NCBI GenBank assembly: GCA_002709295.1
Contig: PAQL01000031.1
Location: 97,769-135,938, forward strand
DNA: 38,170 nt
From: Phycisphaerae bacterium
Lineage (GTDB): Bacteria; Planctomycetota; Phycisphaerae; Phycisphaerales; SM1A02
Reading direction: 5' to 3'
Below the pieces are notes generated by a model. It ran no database searches, was not told where the DNA came from, and worked only from the letters and a program-made list of their open reading frames with translations. Of this stretch, positions 22,705-31,873 are shown in pieces; within the stretch, counting starts at the first letter, position 1, and each line of letters starts with the position of its first letter. The translations under genes were made by a program, and so were the position numbers.

Positions 22705-23570
22705 GTTGCCCCATCGCCTGCCGCCCTGTTGACGTAAAAGCGTTCGAGGGCACTGACGATTTCCTCCGCATCGTCTACGCAGGTGAACAAGTCGAGATCG
22801 GATGAAGAGACATAGCCTTCGTCGAGCAGAAGATCGAAATCAACTACGCGACGCCAGAATGCACGGCCGACCAGCACCACCGGAACACGCTGCATCTTTC
22901 TGGTCTGGATCAAGGTGAGCACCTCGAACAGCTCATCGAGCGTTCCATAGCCACCGGGGAAGGCCACCAAGCCCTTGGCGTGCAACAAGAAGTGCATCTT
23001 GCGCAGCGCGAAATAGTGGAATCGGAACGCCAAATCCGGGCACATGTAGGGGTTGGGTGCCTGTTCGTGGGGCAGCGTGATGTTGAGGCCAATCGAACGT
23101 GCGCCGACCTCGAAAGCACCGCGGTTGGCGGCCTCCATGATGCCGGGCCCACCCCCGGTGACGACGACGAAATCACGGCGGTTTTGCTGCTGGAAACGCG
23201 CCGAAATAAGGCCCGAGAAACGCCTCGCTTGCTCGTAGTGACGTGCCTGTTCGACCCGGCGATTGGCCCGCGCAAGCTCTTGCCGCAGCCCGACATCCTC
23301 CGGAGTGACGAGCGCCTGACGCTCCAGAACGCCAAGACGGGCTTCTGCCGTCTCGGCATCGCTCACGCGTGCGCTGCCGAAGACCACTACCGTCGAGCGA
23401 ATGCCTTGCTCGTGCAGGATGCGCTCGGGCTTGAGCAGTTCGAGCTGTAGTCGCAGCGGCCGCAGTTCGTCCTGGCCAAGCAGCTCGATGTCTTCGTACG
23501 CAAGCCGGTACGTTGGCGACTCGCGGATGGCGCGCAGGCGTTCATCGAGATCTTCTGCGGGCTTCATCAC
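22701..23570 (-). CDS. LOG family (TIGR00730) Rossmann-fold protein
   Basis: 289 residues from an ATG at 23570 that overlaps the stop of the MBL gene as ATGA. It contains FGSAR (64-68), GGGPGIMEAAN (139-149) and PGGYGTLDE (205-213), the nucleotide-monophosphate phosphoribohydrolase signature. The family cleaves AMP-like nucleotides (LOG-type) and includes PpnN-like proteins. An N-terminal helical extension of ~60 residues and an insert at about 75-125 make it longer than the core fold (~190 aa). The substrate is not evident. Coupling to an RNA-processing-type hydrolase suggests a nucleotide-salvage or signalling step, which is inference. Confidence 0.92.
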   Translation of the reverse strand: MMKPAEDLDERLRAIRESPTYRLAYEDIELLGQDELRPLRLQLELLKPERILHEQGIRSTVVVFGSARVSDAETAEARLGVLERQALVTPEDVGLRQELARANRRVEQARHYEQARRFSGLISARFQQQNRRDFVVVTGGGPGIMEAANRGAFEVGARSIGLNITLPHEQAPNPYMCPDLAFRFHYFALRKMHFLLHAKGLVAFPGGYGTLDELFEVLTLIQTRKMQRVPVVLVGRAFWRRVVDFDLLLDEGYVSSSDLDLFTCVDDAEEIVSALERFYVNRAAGDGAT

Positions 23571-24976
23571 TCGTGCGCCAGAAAGTCCGGCCAGCGCAGC
23601 GCATGGCCATACTCGGGCACCGTGACCTGCCAGCCGAGTTGCTGCTGCAAGAGGTCAGCGAAGGTTTGCGCGGCCGACGATTCCCCATGCACCACGAAGG
23701 TTTGCGCCGGTGCTTGAATGAAAGCACGGGCCCAATCCAGCAGCGCCTTCTGGTCGGCATGCGCCGAGAGGCCGTCCACGCTGTGGATCGCCGCACGTAC
23801 CGGGATGTCCTCGCCGAAGATGCGTACACGTTCGGCCCCCTCGATCAGGCGCCGGCCAAGCGTCCCCTGCGCCTGGAAACCGGGAAACAAGATGCTGCAT
23901 TCGCGGCGTGGCAAGTTGTGGCGCAGGTGGTGCCGGATACGTCCCGCATCGCACATGCCGCTGGCAGAAATAATGATGGCCCCGGAGCGAATCCGGTTCA
24001 GCGCCATGGACTCCTCAGCGCTCGCTGTGAAATCCAGGTACGGGAGGTTCTCGCCGCGCGCGTGCCATCCGGCCAACCGCTTCGCCTGTTCGTCGAACAA
24101 TTCGAGATGTTCACGCGTGATGCGTGTGGCCTCGGTGGCCATCGGCGAATCGACAAACACCATTGGACGCTGCAGACGCCCTTCGCAGGTGAGACGATGT
24201 AGGTGGTAGAGCACCTCCTGGGTTCGGCCGACCGCAAAGGCCGGAACGATGACATTGCCGCCGCGCTCGAACAGGGTTTTCTCGACGATGCCGATCATGT
24301 CCGCTTCGGTCGCCGAAAAATCCTTGTGCCGGCGGTCACCGTAGGTGGACTCGATGACGAGGATGTCGGCTTCCTCAATGGGTGTCGGGTCGCGCAGGAT
24401 GGGGCGTCCCGGCTGACCCAGATCGCCGCTGAACACGATCTTCGTGGGGTAACCGTACTCGGTAATCCACACTTCCAGGATGGCCGAACCAAGGATGTGT
24501 CCGGCATCACGAAAGCGGGCGCGCACCCCGACGCGGGGTGCGAACTCCCGGTCGTATTCGATACCTCGTACTTGCTGCAGGCATTCGTGTGCATCCTGCA
24601 GGGTATACAGGGGTGGCGGCACGGTCTTTTCTTTGAGCCGCTTGGCAACCCGCTTGGCATCGATTTCCTGGATGTGAGCGCTATCGGGCAGCATCACCCC
24701 GAGCAGATCAACCGTCGCTGGCGTGGCGTAGATGGACCCCTTGAACCCGGCGCGCGTGAGTTTGGGCAATAGCCCGCTGTGGTCGATGTGGGCGTGGGTT
24801 AGCAGGACGAAGTCAATGGACGCCGGGTCGAACGCGAACGGCTCGTGGTTGCGTGCTGCTGCTATACGCCCACCTTGAACCATGCCGCAATCGACCAGGA
24901 AGCGGACATTAGCCGCTTCGACCAGAAAGCACGATCCGGTGACTTCTCGGGCTGCGCCCAAAAAACTGAGTTTCAT
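23567..24976 (-). CDS. MBL-fold / beta-CASP metallo-hydrolase (RNA-processing type)
   Basis: 469 residues from an ATG at 24976 (MKLSFLGAAREVTGSC); the longer frame to 25078 overlaps the upstream gene. The MBL zinc motif is THAHIDHSG (60-68), with further metal ligands DAGHILGS and FSGDLGQPG. The beta-CASP domain has VESTYGDRRH and ASGMCDAGRIRHHL, and the C-terminal RMMBL part has SVDGLSAHADQ. This is the architecture of CPSF73-like or RNase J-like hydrolases; in bacteria such proteins act on RNA, though small-molecule substrates are possible. It is 7 bp after the DUF2892 gene and overlaps the LOG gene, so all three are translationally linked. Confidence 0.93.
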   Translation of the reverse strand: MKLSFLGAAREVTGSCFLVEAANVRFLVDCGMVQGGRIAAARNHEPFAFDPASIDFVLLTHAHIDHSGLLPKLTRAGFKGSIYATPATVDLLGVMLPDSAHIQEIDAKRVAKRLKEKTVPPPLYTLQDAHECLQQVRGIEYDREFAPRVGVRARFRDAGHILGSAILEVWITEYGYPTKIVFSGDLGQPGRPILRDPTPIEEADILVIESTYGDRRHKDFSATEADMIGIVEKTLFERGGNVIVPAFAVGRTQEVLYHLHRLTCEGRLQRPMVFVDSPMATEATRITREHLELFDEQAKRLAGWHARGENLPYLDFTASAEESMALNRIRSGAIIISASGMCDAGRIRHHLRHNLPRRECSILFPGFQAQGTLGRRLIEGAERVRIFGEDIPVRAAIHSVDGLSAHADQKALLDWARAFIQAPAQTFVVHGESSAAQTFADLLQQQLGWQVTVPEYGHALRWPDFLAHE

Positions 24977-24983
24977 AGGGCGT

Positions 24984-25187
24984 TCACTCGGGTTTTCGCA
25001 TCGGGCAAGTGCTGAGGCCGAGCAGGCGATAGCCAGGACAGCGGCCTGCCAGGCCGGTGAGGAGTGGCATGATTCCAATGAGCCCCAGCCAACGCCAGGA
25101 TGAGTCCAGCCACAATGGGAGACTGAGCATAATCAGTCCGATGACGATGCGCACAATGCGGTCGAGATTTCCAACGTTGATTTGCAT
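24984..25187 (-). CDS. DUF2892 family inner-membrane protein (YgaP-like)
   Basis: 67 residues from an ATG at 25187 after AAGGAG. Two membrane segments (IVIGLIMLSLPLWLD and LGLIGIMPLLTGLAG) form a hairpin, and the cysteine-containing end CPGYRLLGLSTC matches the DUF2892 family, the membrane part of YgaP-type proteins but without the rhodanese domain. The function is not defined; the cysteines could serve in sulfide or redox chemistry. It lies 20 bp after the outer-membrane channel stop and 7 bp before the hydrolase start, bridging the two halves of the operon. Confidence 0.88.
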   Translation of the reverse strand: MQINVGNLDRIVRIVIGLIMLSLPLWLDSSWRWLGLIGIMPLLTGLAGRCPGYRLLGLSTCPMRKPE

Positions 25188-25207
25188 GACGGTCTCCTTG
25201 TGTTGAA

Positions 25208-26746
25208 TCAGCGGCTTGAAAACGCGACGGGGGCGGCAGCGCCCCGCAGCGGATGGGTTGCGGTCGATGCCGTCGTGGATACGTCCCAGCCACCACCAAG
25301 GGCCTTGTACAGCGCCACCAGTTGCACGGCGGCGTTGGTATGCGCGCGTGCGGCTGCGGTTTCTGCCTCGTGCAGACTGCGCTGGGCAGCCAGCAGTTCG
25401 ACCAGCGCAATGTCGCCCGCCGCGTAGCGCGCCTTGGCGTGGCCGTAGCTGGTGCGCGCGGCATCCAGTGCCATACCGCGGCGCTCCAGTGTGTCCAGCC
25501 CGCCGTGGTAGTCGCCAAGCGCGCGCTCGGCATCGCCCAGCGCCGCCAGCACGGCCTGCTCATAGGCCAGCGCGGCCTGTCGCTCGGCCGCCTCGCGTGC
25601 CCGAATTTCGGCTCGCACACGGCCACCGTCGAACAGGCGCCAGGAAATCAGCGGCAGGATGGAAAAACGCGAGCTGGATGCATCGAACCAATCGCCCGTA
25701 CTGAGCGCTTGGAACCCGCCGCCGACACCGATGGAGAGTTTGGGGAACAACTCGGCCGTGGCCACGCCGATGTCGGCGGAACTCGCTGCCAGGTGACGCT
25801 CCGCAGCCAGCACGTCCGGGCGCCGGCGCAGCATCTCTGCGCGCTCGCCCACCGGCAGCGCCCGCAGCGTGCTCGGCGTCAAGGGGCCATCCAGCAGTGC
25901 CAGCTCCCGCTCCGGCGGCGCGCCCAGCAGCACGCCCAGGCTGAGTATCGCGGCGCGCTGACGCGCCTGGATATCCGGGATGAGCGCGTTGACTGCTGTC
26001 CATTGGGCGTACGCCGCCTCCACGTCGGCGGCCGACGCGTCGCCCAGCGCATGCCGCAGGCGCACCAATTCCAAGGTCTGCTGCAGCGTATCCAGTGTGG
26101 CCTGTTGTGCGTGCAACTGGTAGCGGGCGCCGACGGCGGTGAACCAGGTGCGCGCGACCTCGGCCACGATGCGCATGCGTACGCCCTGCGCCTCGGCTTC
26201 GGTCGCCTGCAGGCGGGCGCTGGCGCCTTCCAGCGCCCGCCGCTTGGCCCCGAACAAGTCGGCCTCCCAGGCCGCGTCGAAGCCCGCGTCGTAGATGGTC
26301 TGCGTTGCGTCAAGGCCGGGGATCGAACCTACGGGCAGGGGTCCGTTCTCGCTTTGACGGCTCCGGTTGACGCTCGCGCCAGCGGCGGCGGTGGGCAATG
26401 CCTCGCCGGCCACACGATCGCGCAGGGCGCGTGCCTCATCGATGCGTGCCGCAGCCTGGCGCAGATCCAGGTTCTGTGCCAGCGCCGTGGCCATCAGGCG
26501 ATCGAGGATGGGATCGTCCAGTGCAGACCACCATTGGCTCAAGTCTGCGGACTGGGATTCGCTTGCCAACGGCAAGCTCCAGCCGCTGCCGACGTCGACC
26601 GGCGGCGGCTCGCGGTAGTCGGGGCCCACGCTTGCGCAGGCAGTCAGCAGCACGCAGGACAGGGCCAGCGCGAGCGGACGCGCGCGCCCAGGGGTCAGGC
26701 CGGTGACGGTTGCGCGAAGAAAGGGAGTGCGGGGCTTGGATTTCAT
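25208..26746 (-). CDS. Outer-membrane efflux channel, NodT/OprM family lipoprotein
   Basis: 512 residues, ATG at 26746 overlapping the permease stop as ATGA; the frame to 26815 is a shadow. A lipoprotein signal ends in LLTAC (lipobox, near residue 30), followed by ASVGPDYREPP, a standard start of TolC-like channels. Two long helical repeats follow with the typical RLLDRLMATALAQNLDLRQA-like and AAAILSLGVLLGAPPERELA-like segments. It forms the outer-membrane exit duct of the ABC-type pump encoded upstream. The usual length is about 450-500; the extra is at the C-terminus (Ala/Thr-rich tail). Closely coupled to DUF2892 downstream. Confidence 0.93.
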   Translation of the reverse strand: MKSKPRTPFLRATVTGLTPGRARPLALALSCVLLTACASVGPDYREPPPVDVGSGWSLPLASESQSADLSQWWSALDDPILDRLMATALAQNLDLRQAAARIDEARALRDRVAGEALPTAAAGASVNRSRQSENGPLPVGSIPGLDATQTIYDAGFDAAWEADLFGAKRRALEGASARLQATEAEAQGVRMRIVAEVARTWFTAVGARYQLHAQQATLDTLQQTLELVRLRHALGDASAADVEAAYAQWTAVNALIPDIQARQRAAILSLGVLLGAPPERELALLDGPLTPSTLRALPVGERAEMLRRRPDVLAAERHLAASSADIGVATAELFPKLSIGVGGGFQALSTGDWFDASSSRFSILPLISWRLFDGGRVRAEIRAREAAERQAALAYEQAVLAALGDAERALGDYHGGLDTLERRGMALDAARTSYGHAKARYAAGDIALVELLAAQRSLHEAETAAARAHTNAAVQLVALYKALGGGWDVSTTASTATHPLRGAAAPVAFSSR

Positions 26747-27861
26747 TGCAGGCGTCCTCGGACGAATACGGTGGCCATCGTCAGCGTGGCCAGGGCGATG
26801 ACCGCCAGCGGCCACAGGCTGGCGAGAATGTCACCGGGCGGCATGGCCTTGAGAAAGCTGCCTTCGACGATGATGAGGAAGTGGGTCAGCGGAATGGCCT
26901 GAGCCAGCCATTGCAGGACGACAGGCATGTTTTCCACAGGCGTCGCAAAGCCTGACATCAGCACCGCCGGCACGCCGACGGCGAACGCCCCCAGGATGGC
27001 CTGCTGCTGCGTCATGCTGACCGCGGAAATCATCAGACCGATGCCGACCACCGAGGCGATGAACAGCACCAGGCTGGCAAGCAGGAGTGCAAACGAGCCC
27101 GTAAACGGGATGCCGAACAGGAAGACGCCCGCGCTGATCATGAACAGGCCCAGCGCGGTGCCAATTGCGAGTGCCGGCAGTGATTTGGAAATGATGATCT
27201 CGGGCGTCGAGGTGGGCGACACCAACAACTGGTCGAAGGTCCCGAGTTCACGTTCGCGCGCGATCGACAGCGAGGTGATGAGCAGCGCGCTGAACAGCGC
27301 CAGGATGCCCGTCAGGCCGGGCACGATGAACCAGCGGTAGACCAGATTCGGGTTGAACCAGTGGCGCACGACCACGGGCGTTGGTGCCTGGGCGTCGGGC
27401 ACGACCTCGGCGCCGACATCGGCGGCGATGGTGGACAGATAGGCCACGGTGATCTGCCCGGAGTTGCTGCGCCGGCCATCGACCAGTACCTGCGCGCGGC
27501 CACTTTCGCCGGCGGCGATGGAGCGCGAGAAATCCACCGGGATGGCGAGCGCGGCGATCACCTCGCCACGGTCGATCAGCTCGTGGAGCTGCTGTTGGCT
27601 GTCGACATGCCGGACGTGGGTGATGAAGCGGGCGCTGTCCAGGCGCTGTACCAACTCGTGCGACCAGCGCCCCGCATCCTGATCGTAGACGGCGATATCG
27701 ACGTTGCGCACTTCCAGCGTCGCGGCAAAGGCGAACACCAGCAACTGCAGGATCGGCGGCACGAACACCACCATGCGGCTGCGCGGGTCGCGCAGGACGC
27801 TGAGCACTTCCTTGATGAACTGGGCGCGCAGGCGGGTGAACGAGAATGCGGAAGTCAACAT
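26743..27861 (-). CDS. ABC-2 type permease (YbhR/YhhJ-like), second subunit
   Basis: 372 residues from an ATG at 27861. An N-terminal membrane segment (MVVFVPPILQLLVFAFAATL) is followed by a periplasmic domain of about 130 residues and then five membrane segments in the C-terminal half, ending with VIALATLTMATVFVRG. The pattern and RERELGTFDQLLVSPTSTPE loop are typical of ABC-2 permeases that pair with a HlyD adaptor and export drugs or hydrophobic compounds. The start lies 4 bases after the preceding permease stop; its stop overlaps the channel gene. Confidence 0.93.
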   Translation of the reverse strand: MLTSAFSFTRLRAQFIKEVLSVLRDPRSRMVVFVPPILQLLVFAFAATLEVRNVDIAVYDQDAGRWSHELVQRLDSARFITHVRHVDSQQQLHELIDRGEVIAALAIPVDFSRSIAAGESGRAQVLVDGRRSNSGQITVAYLSTIAADVGAEVVPDAQAPTPVVVRHWFNPNLVYRWFIVPGLTGILALFSALLITSLSIARERELGTFDQLLVSPTSTPEIIISKSLPALAIGTALGLFMISAGVFLFGIPFTGSFALLLASLVLFIASVVGIGLMISAVSMTQQQAILGAFAVGVPAVLMSGFATPVENMPVVLQWLAQAIPLTHFLIIVEGSFLKAMPPGDILASLWPLAVIALATLTMATVFVRGRLQ

Positions 27862-27865
27862 CGCG

Positions 27866-29035
27866 TCACTCCAGGTTCTTGCGCGTGGCGCGCTTGGCGA
27901 TCACGAAGAACAGCCCCCCGATCGCCGCCATGGCCGCCAGGTTGGGCAGGAACACGGCCCAGATGTCGCCGGCCAGGAACACCGTCTTCAGCGAATCGAC
28001 GAAGTAGCGCGCCGGAACCACCAAGGTGATGGCGCGGATCGGTGCCGGCATGGCGTCGATCTCGTACAGAAAGCCCGACAACATGAAGGCCGGCAGAAAA
28101 CCCGTGAACAGCGCGATCTGCGCTGCCAGGAACTGGTTGCGTGCCAAGGAGGAAATCAGCAGACCCTGACCCAGCGCCGGCACCATGAACACCGCCGACA
28201 GCAGCAGCAGCGCCGCCAGCGAGCCCCGCATCGGGACCCCGAACACGAACACCGCCAGCGCCGCCGCACCCAGCGTGGACAGCATGCCGAGCACGAAGTA
28301 CGGCAGCAGCTTGCCGATCAGGATTTCGGCCACCGAGGCCGGCGTGGACAGCACCGCCTCCATGGTGCCGCGCTCCCATTCACGCGCCACCACCAGTGCA
28401 GTCAGCATGGTGCCGATGATGATCATGACGATGGCGATGGCACCGGGAATCAGTGCGCGGCGGCTTTCCAGCTCGGGGTTGAACCAGTAGCGCGGTTCCA
28501 GCATGACGGCCTGCGCTGGTGCTCCGACGTCCAGTCCGGCACGCCAGGACTGGACCACGCCGCGGGCGTAGTTCTCGACGTAGTTGGCGGTATTGGGGTA
28601 GGAGCCGTCGGTGACGATCTGCACCAGCGGCTCGCTGCCACGCTGGGCCAGCCGCTGCTCGAAATCCTGCGGGATCACCACGTAGCCGCGCAGGTCGCCT
28701 GAGACCAGCTGGTCGGCCACTTCGCGCCGGTCATGGGCGAAGTGGGCATCCAGGAACTTTGTGCCGGCAAAGGCCGCCGCAAGCTCCTGCGCTGCAGCGC
28801 CGGGCGACTCCAGCACCACGCCGACGCGGACATCCTTCGCATCCAGCGACACCGCATAGGCGAACAGCAGCAGCAACACCACCGGCAGCACGAACGCGAC
28901 CAGCAGCGTCGAGGGGTCGCGCAGCGCCTGGTAGCTTTCCTTGGTGACCAGGGCGATCAAGCGCCGCAGATCAAAATGGCGCAGGTCGGTCTGCTGTGGT
29001 CCATTCCCGTCCTTGTGCTTTGTGGTGCCGTTCAT
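27866..29035 (-). CDS. ABC-2 type permease (YbhS-like), first subunit
   Basis: 389 residues from an ATG at 29035. Membrane topology as its partner: one N-terminal segment (LVAFVLPVVLLLLFAYAVSL), a large periplasmic domain, then five C-terminal segments, with the cytoplasmic loop REWERGTMEAVLSTPASVAE. It overlaps the ATPase stop as ATGA (29032-29035). Two different permeases and one fused double ATPase make the pump a heterodimer. The substrate cannot be read from sequence. Confidence 0.93.
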   Translation of the reverse strand: MNGTTKHKDGNGPQQTDLRHFDLRRLIALVTKESYQALRDPSTLLVAFVLPVVLLLLFAYAVSLDAKDVRVGVVLESPGAAAQELAAAFAGTKFLDAHFAHDRREVADQLVSGDLRGYVVIPQDFEQRLAQRGSEPLVQIVTDGSYPNTANYVENYARGVVQSWRAGLDVGAPAQAVMLEPRYWFNPELESRRALIPGAIAIVMIIIGTMLTALVVAREWERGTMEAVLSTPASVAEILIGKLLPYFVLGMLSTLGAAALAVFVFGVPMRGSLAALLLLSAVFMVPALGQGLLISSLARNQFLAAQIALFTGFLPAFMLSGFLYEIDAMPAPIRAITLVVPARYFVDSLKTVFLAGDIWAVFLPNLAAMAAIGGLFFVIAKRATRKNLE

Positions 29036-30804
29036 GTGGCGGCCTCCAGCTCGCGGTCCGCCGACTCCACCAGGTGAATGAAGGCGTCCTCCATCGTCGG
29101 GTCGGGTCGTTCGGGGCTGACCGCCGAACGTTTGAGCGCGTCGGGCGTATCCAGCGCAATCAGTTGCGCACGCGAGAGCATGGCCACGCGGTCGCAGTAT
29201 TCGGCCTCGTCCATGAAGTGGGTGGTGACCATGATGGTCACGCCCTTGCGGGCCAGTCCGTTGATGTGGGTCCAGAATTCGCGCCGGGTGATCGGGTCCA
29301 CGCCCGAAGTGGGTTCATCTAGGAACAGCACGGGCGGCCGGTGCATCAGCGAACAAGCCAATGCCAGGCGCTGCTTGTGGCCCAGCGGCAGGGAATCGGG
29401 CGTGGCGGACAGCCAGTCGCCCAGATCGAAGGTTTCGATCATCTCGGCAATGCGCTCGCGCCGGGTGTTGCCTTCCAGTCCGTAGACGCCGGCCGAGAAT
29501 TCCAGGTTCTGCTGCACCGAGAGCAGGCCGTAGAGCGAAAACTTCTGCGCCATGTAGCCGAGCCGGCTCTTGGCTGCGCCGGTGGCGCGGCGCAGATCAT
29601 GGCCCACCACATGCGCTTCGCCAGCAGTGGGTTTCAACAGGCCGCACAACATCTTGAAGGTGGTGGACTTGCCGGCGCCGTTAGGGCCGAGCAGGCCGAA
29701 GATTTCGCCCTTTTGCACCTCGAAGCTGACGTTGTCGGTGGCGGTGAACTCGCCGAAGCGCTTGGTGAGGTTTCGGCACGACACGGCAATGTCGGAACCC
29801 AGCTCAACCGGCGGCAGACGCTCGGCCAGCGTCGAAGTGCCGCCGGGGCCGCCACCGAGCAGATCGATGAAGGCGTCTTCGAAGCGCGCGGGCACCTGCG
29901 CCAGCTCCACTCGCGCCTGATCGGACAGGGCCTGGAGCTGCTCCGCTTGAGCGCCCTCGCGCAACACCACGCGCACGCCGGCGCCCTGGATCACGCCATC
30001 GCTCACGCTGGGCAGGTCGAGTGCCTGGGTCAGGACCGCTCGGCGCTCGGCACCGACGTCTTCCAGACGGAAACTGCGGCCTTCGAGCTGCGCGGTCAGC
30101 TCCTGCGGCGGGCCATCGAACAGGAGCTGCCCTTGGTTCAGCAGCAGCACGCTCTCGCAGCGCTCGGCTTCGTCGAGATAGGCGGTGGACCAGACCACGG
30201 CCATGCCTTCATCGGTCAGCGCCTGCACCATGCGCCACAAGTCCTGGCGGCTGACCGGGTCGACACCCACGCCCGGCTCGTCCAGCAGCAGCACCTTCGG
30301 CCGCGCCATGAGCGCACAGGCAAGGCCCAGCTTCTGCTTCATGCCGCCGGAGAGCTTGCCGGCCAGGCGTTTGGTGAAGGGTCCGAGCCGCGTGAAGTCC
30401 AGCAGCTCGGCAAACAGATCGGCGTTGCGGTCCGCATCCATGCCGCGCAACTGCGCATACAGGCGCATGTTCTCCATCACCGACAGGTCTTCGTACAGGC
30501 CAAAGCGTTGCGGCATGTAGCCACTGGCGACATGAATGGCGTCGTTGTCCTTGACCACGTCATAGCCTGCCAAGGTGACGTGGCCGGCGTTCGGCACCAG
30601 GAGGCCGGTCAGAATCCGCATCAGCGTCGTCTTGCCGGCGCCGTCGGGGCCGACCAGACCCGTCAGCCGTCCATAGTGGATGCGCGCGCTCAAGCCCCGC
30701 AGCGCCTTTACGTCGCCGAAATGCTTGTCCACGTCTTCGATGACGATGGCAGCGTCTTCGCCCGCACCCGCAGGCACGGCGGCGATAGCAGGGCTTGCCT
30801 GCAT
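29032..30804 (-). CDS. ABC transporter ATPase with two nucleotide-binding domains (YbhF/RbbA-like)
   Basis: 590 residues; the ATG at 30804 is chosen because GGGGAG lies 9 nt upstream (a frame to 30846 gives 604). NBD1: Walker A GPDGAGKTT (52-60), signature LSGGMKQ (151-157), Walker B LLLDEP. NBD2: Walker A GPNGAGKST (373-381), Walker B LFLDEP, H-loop VTTHFMDEAE. NBD1 has STAYLDEAE, without the H-loop histidine; NBD2 has LPLGHKQ in place of the LSGG signature. So one composite site looks complete and the other degenerate. It powers the two ABC-2 permeases. Starts by overlapping the adaptor's stop (TGAAATG). Confidence 0.94.
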   Translation of the reverse strand: MQASPAIAAVPAGAGEDAAIVIEDVDKHFGDVKALRGLSARIHYGRLTGLVGPDGAGKTTLMRILTGLLVPNAGHVTLAGYDVVKDNDAIHVASGYMPQRFGLYEDLSVMENMRLYAQLRGMDADRNADLFAELLDFTRLGPFTKRLAGKLSGGMKQKLGLACALMARPKVLLLDEPGVGVDPVSRQDLWRMVQALTDEGMAVVWSTAYLDEAERCESVLLLNQGQLLFDGPPQELTAQLEGRSFRLEDVGAERRAVLTQALDLPSVSDGVIQGAGVRVVLREGAQAEQLQALSDQARVELAQVPARFEDAFIDLLGGGPGGTSTLAERLPPVELGSDIAVSCRNLTKRFGEFTATDNVSFEVQKGEIFGLLGPNGAGKSTTFKMLCGLLKPTAGEAHVVGHDLRRATGAAKSRLGYMAQKFSLYGLLSVQQNLEFSAGVYGLEGNTRRERIAEMIETFDLGDWLSATPDSLPLGHKQRLALACSLMHRPPVLFLDEPTSGVDPITRREFWTHINGLARKGVTIMVTTHFMDEAEYCDRVAMLSRAQLIALDTPDALKRSAVSPERPDPTMEDAFIHLVESADRELEAAT

Positions 30805-30805
30805 T

Positions 30806-31846
30806 TCAACGCTCCCCCGCCGGGATACGGGTGCCGGCTTTCGCATCGACCTCGATCGTCACCGGCATGCCCTGGCGCAAGGCACTATCGCTGTCGGCTT
30901 CGTCGATGACGATGCGCAGGCGGTAGACCAGATCCGTGCGCAAATCCGTCGTCTCCACCGTCTTGGGGGTGAACTCGGCGCGCGGCGAGATGAAGCCGAT
31001 CTGGCCGCGATAGACCTTCTCTGATGAATCGCTTTTGACGCGCACCACAGTACCGGGCGCGATGCGCCCCAAGTCCGACTCGCCCACGTAGGCGCGCACG
31101 TAAACCGGCTTGTCCAGGCTCAGGCTGTAGACCGCGCTCTGGCTTGCGACCATGCTGCCGGGCTCCCGCACTCGTGCGATGACGGTGCCGCTACTGGGCG
31201 CCATCAACTCGGTGTCCGCCAAGGCTGTCGTGGCTTGCGCTGCGGCAGCCTGTGCGGCCGCAAGGCGAGCTTCTGCCGCGGCGATGTCTTCCTTGCGAAA
31301 ACCTTCGGATGCTTGCGACAGGGCCGCCTTGGCCGCTTCGACGCCAGCGGCTGCCTGGTCGCGCGCCGTGCGGGCTGCATCGACCGTGCGCTGGCTGCTG
31401 GCGCCCGATGCCAGCAGGCCACTCTGGCGCTGGAAATTGCGCTCGGTCTCGGTGGCGAGCGCCTGGGCCTGCCTGAGGGCTTCGCGCGCCTGGGTGATTT
31501 CCTGCGGTCGCAGACCGCGGCGCAGCTTGGCCAGTTCCGCCTGCGCCACCTGCACCTGGGCCTGTGCTGCCGCAAGTGCTTCCCGATAGGGTTGCGCGTC
31601 AAGCGCCGCCAGGCGCGCGCCCGCGCTGACGGCATCGCCCTCATCGAAAGCCATTTGCATCACGCGCCCGGGCTGACGGAAGGCCAGTTGCACCTCGCGG
31701 ATGTCGACGTTGCCGTAGAGGCGCAATGCATCTTGTTGTCCATGGTCGCGCGACAACCAGAACGCCAGTGCGCCGCCAAGAGCGAGCACGACGACGGCGA
31801 TCACGACCCAACGGGTTTTCTTGAAGAGGAGGTTTGGAGTTTTCAT
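30806..31846 (-). CDS. HlyD/YbhG-type periplasmic adaptor subunit
   Basis: 346 residues from an ATG at 31846, with one membrane anchor (WVVIAVVVLALGGALAFWL, about 13-31). Then lipoyl halves (GNVDIREVQLAFRQPGRVMQ and MAPSSGTVIARVREPGSMV) enclose a long coiled-coil hairpin (Ala/Gln-rich, about 90-210). A C-terminal beta-barrel domain follows (YVGESDLGRIAPGTVVRVKS). It links the inner-membrane ABC pump to the outer-membrane channel. The length matches the YbhG family. 27 bp after the membrane protein gene, no terminator between. Confidence 0.94.
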   Translation of the reverse strand: MKTPNLLFKKTRWVVIAVVVLALGGALAFWLSRDHGQQDALRLYGNVDIREVQLAFRQPGRVMQMAFDEGDAVSAGARLAALDAQPYREALAAAQAQVQVAQAELAKLRRGLRPQEITQAREALRQAQALATETERNFQRQSGLLASGASSQRTVDAARTARDQAAAGVEAAKAALSQASEGFRKEDIAAAEARLAAAQAAAAQATTALADTELMAPSSGTVIARVREPGSMVASQSAVYSLSLDKPVYVRAYVGESDLGRIAPGTVVRVKSDSSEKVYRGQIGFISPRAEFTPKTVETTDLRTDLVYRLRIVIDEADSDSALRQGMPVTIEVDAKAGTRIPAGER

Positions 31847-31873
31847 CGATGGGTTTCCGCTGGATAAAGGTGC

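Noticed and set aside
25253-26902. 549-codon plus-strand open frame
   Set aside because: Antisense shadow of the efflux channel gene, whose lipobox and family pattern are clear.
29341-30909. 522-codon plus-strand open frame
   Set aside because: Antisense shadow of the double ATPase, which carries all ABC motifs.
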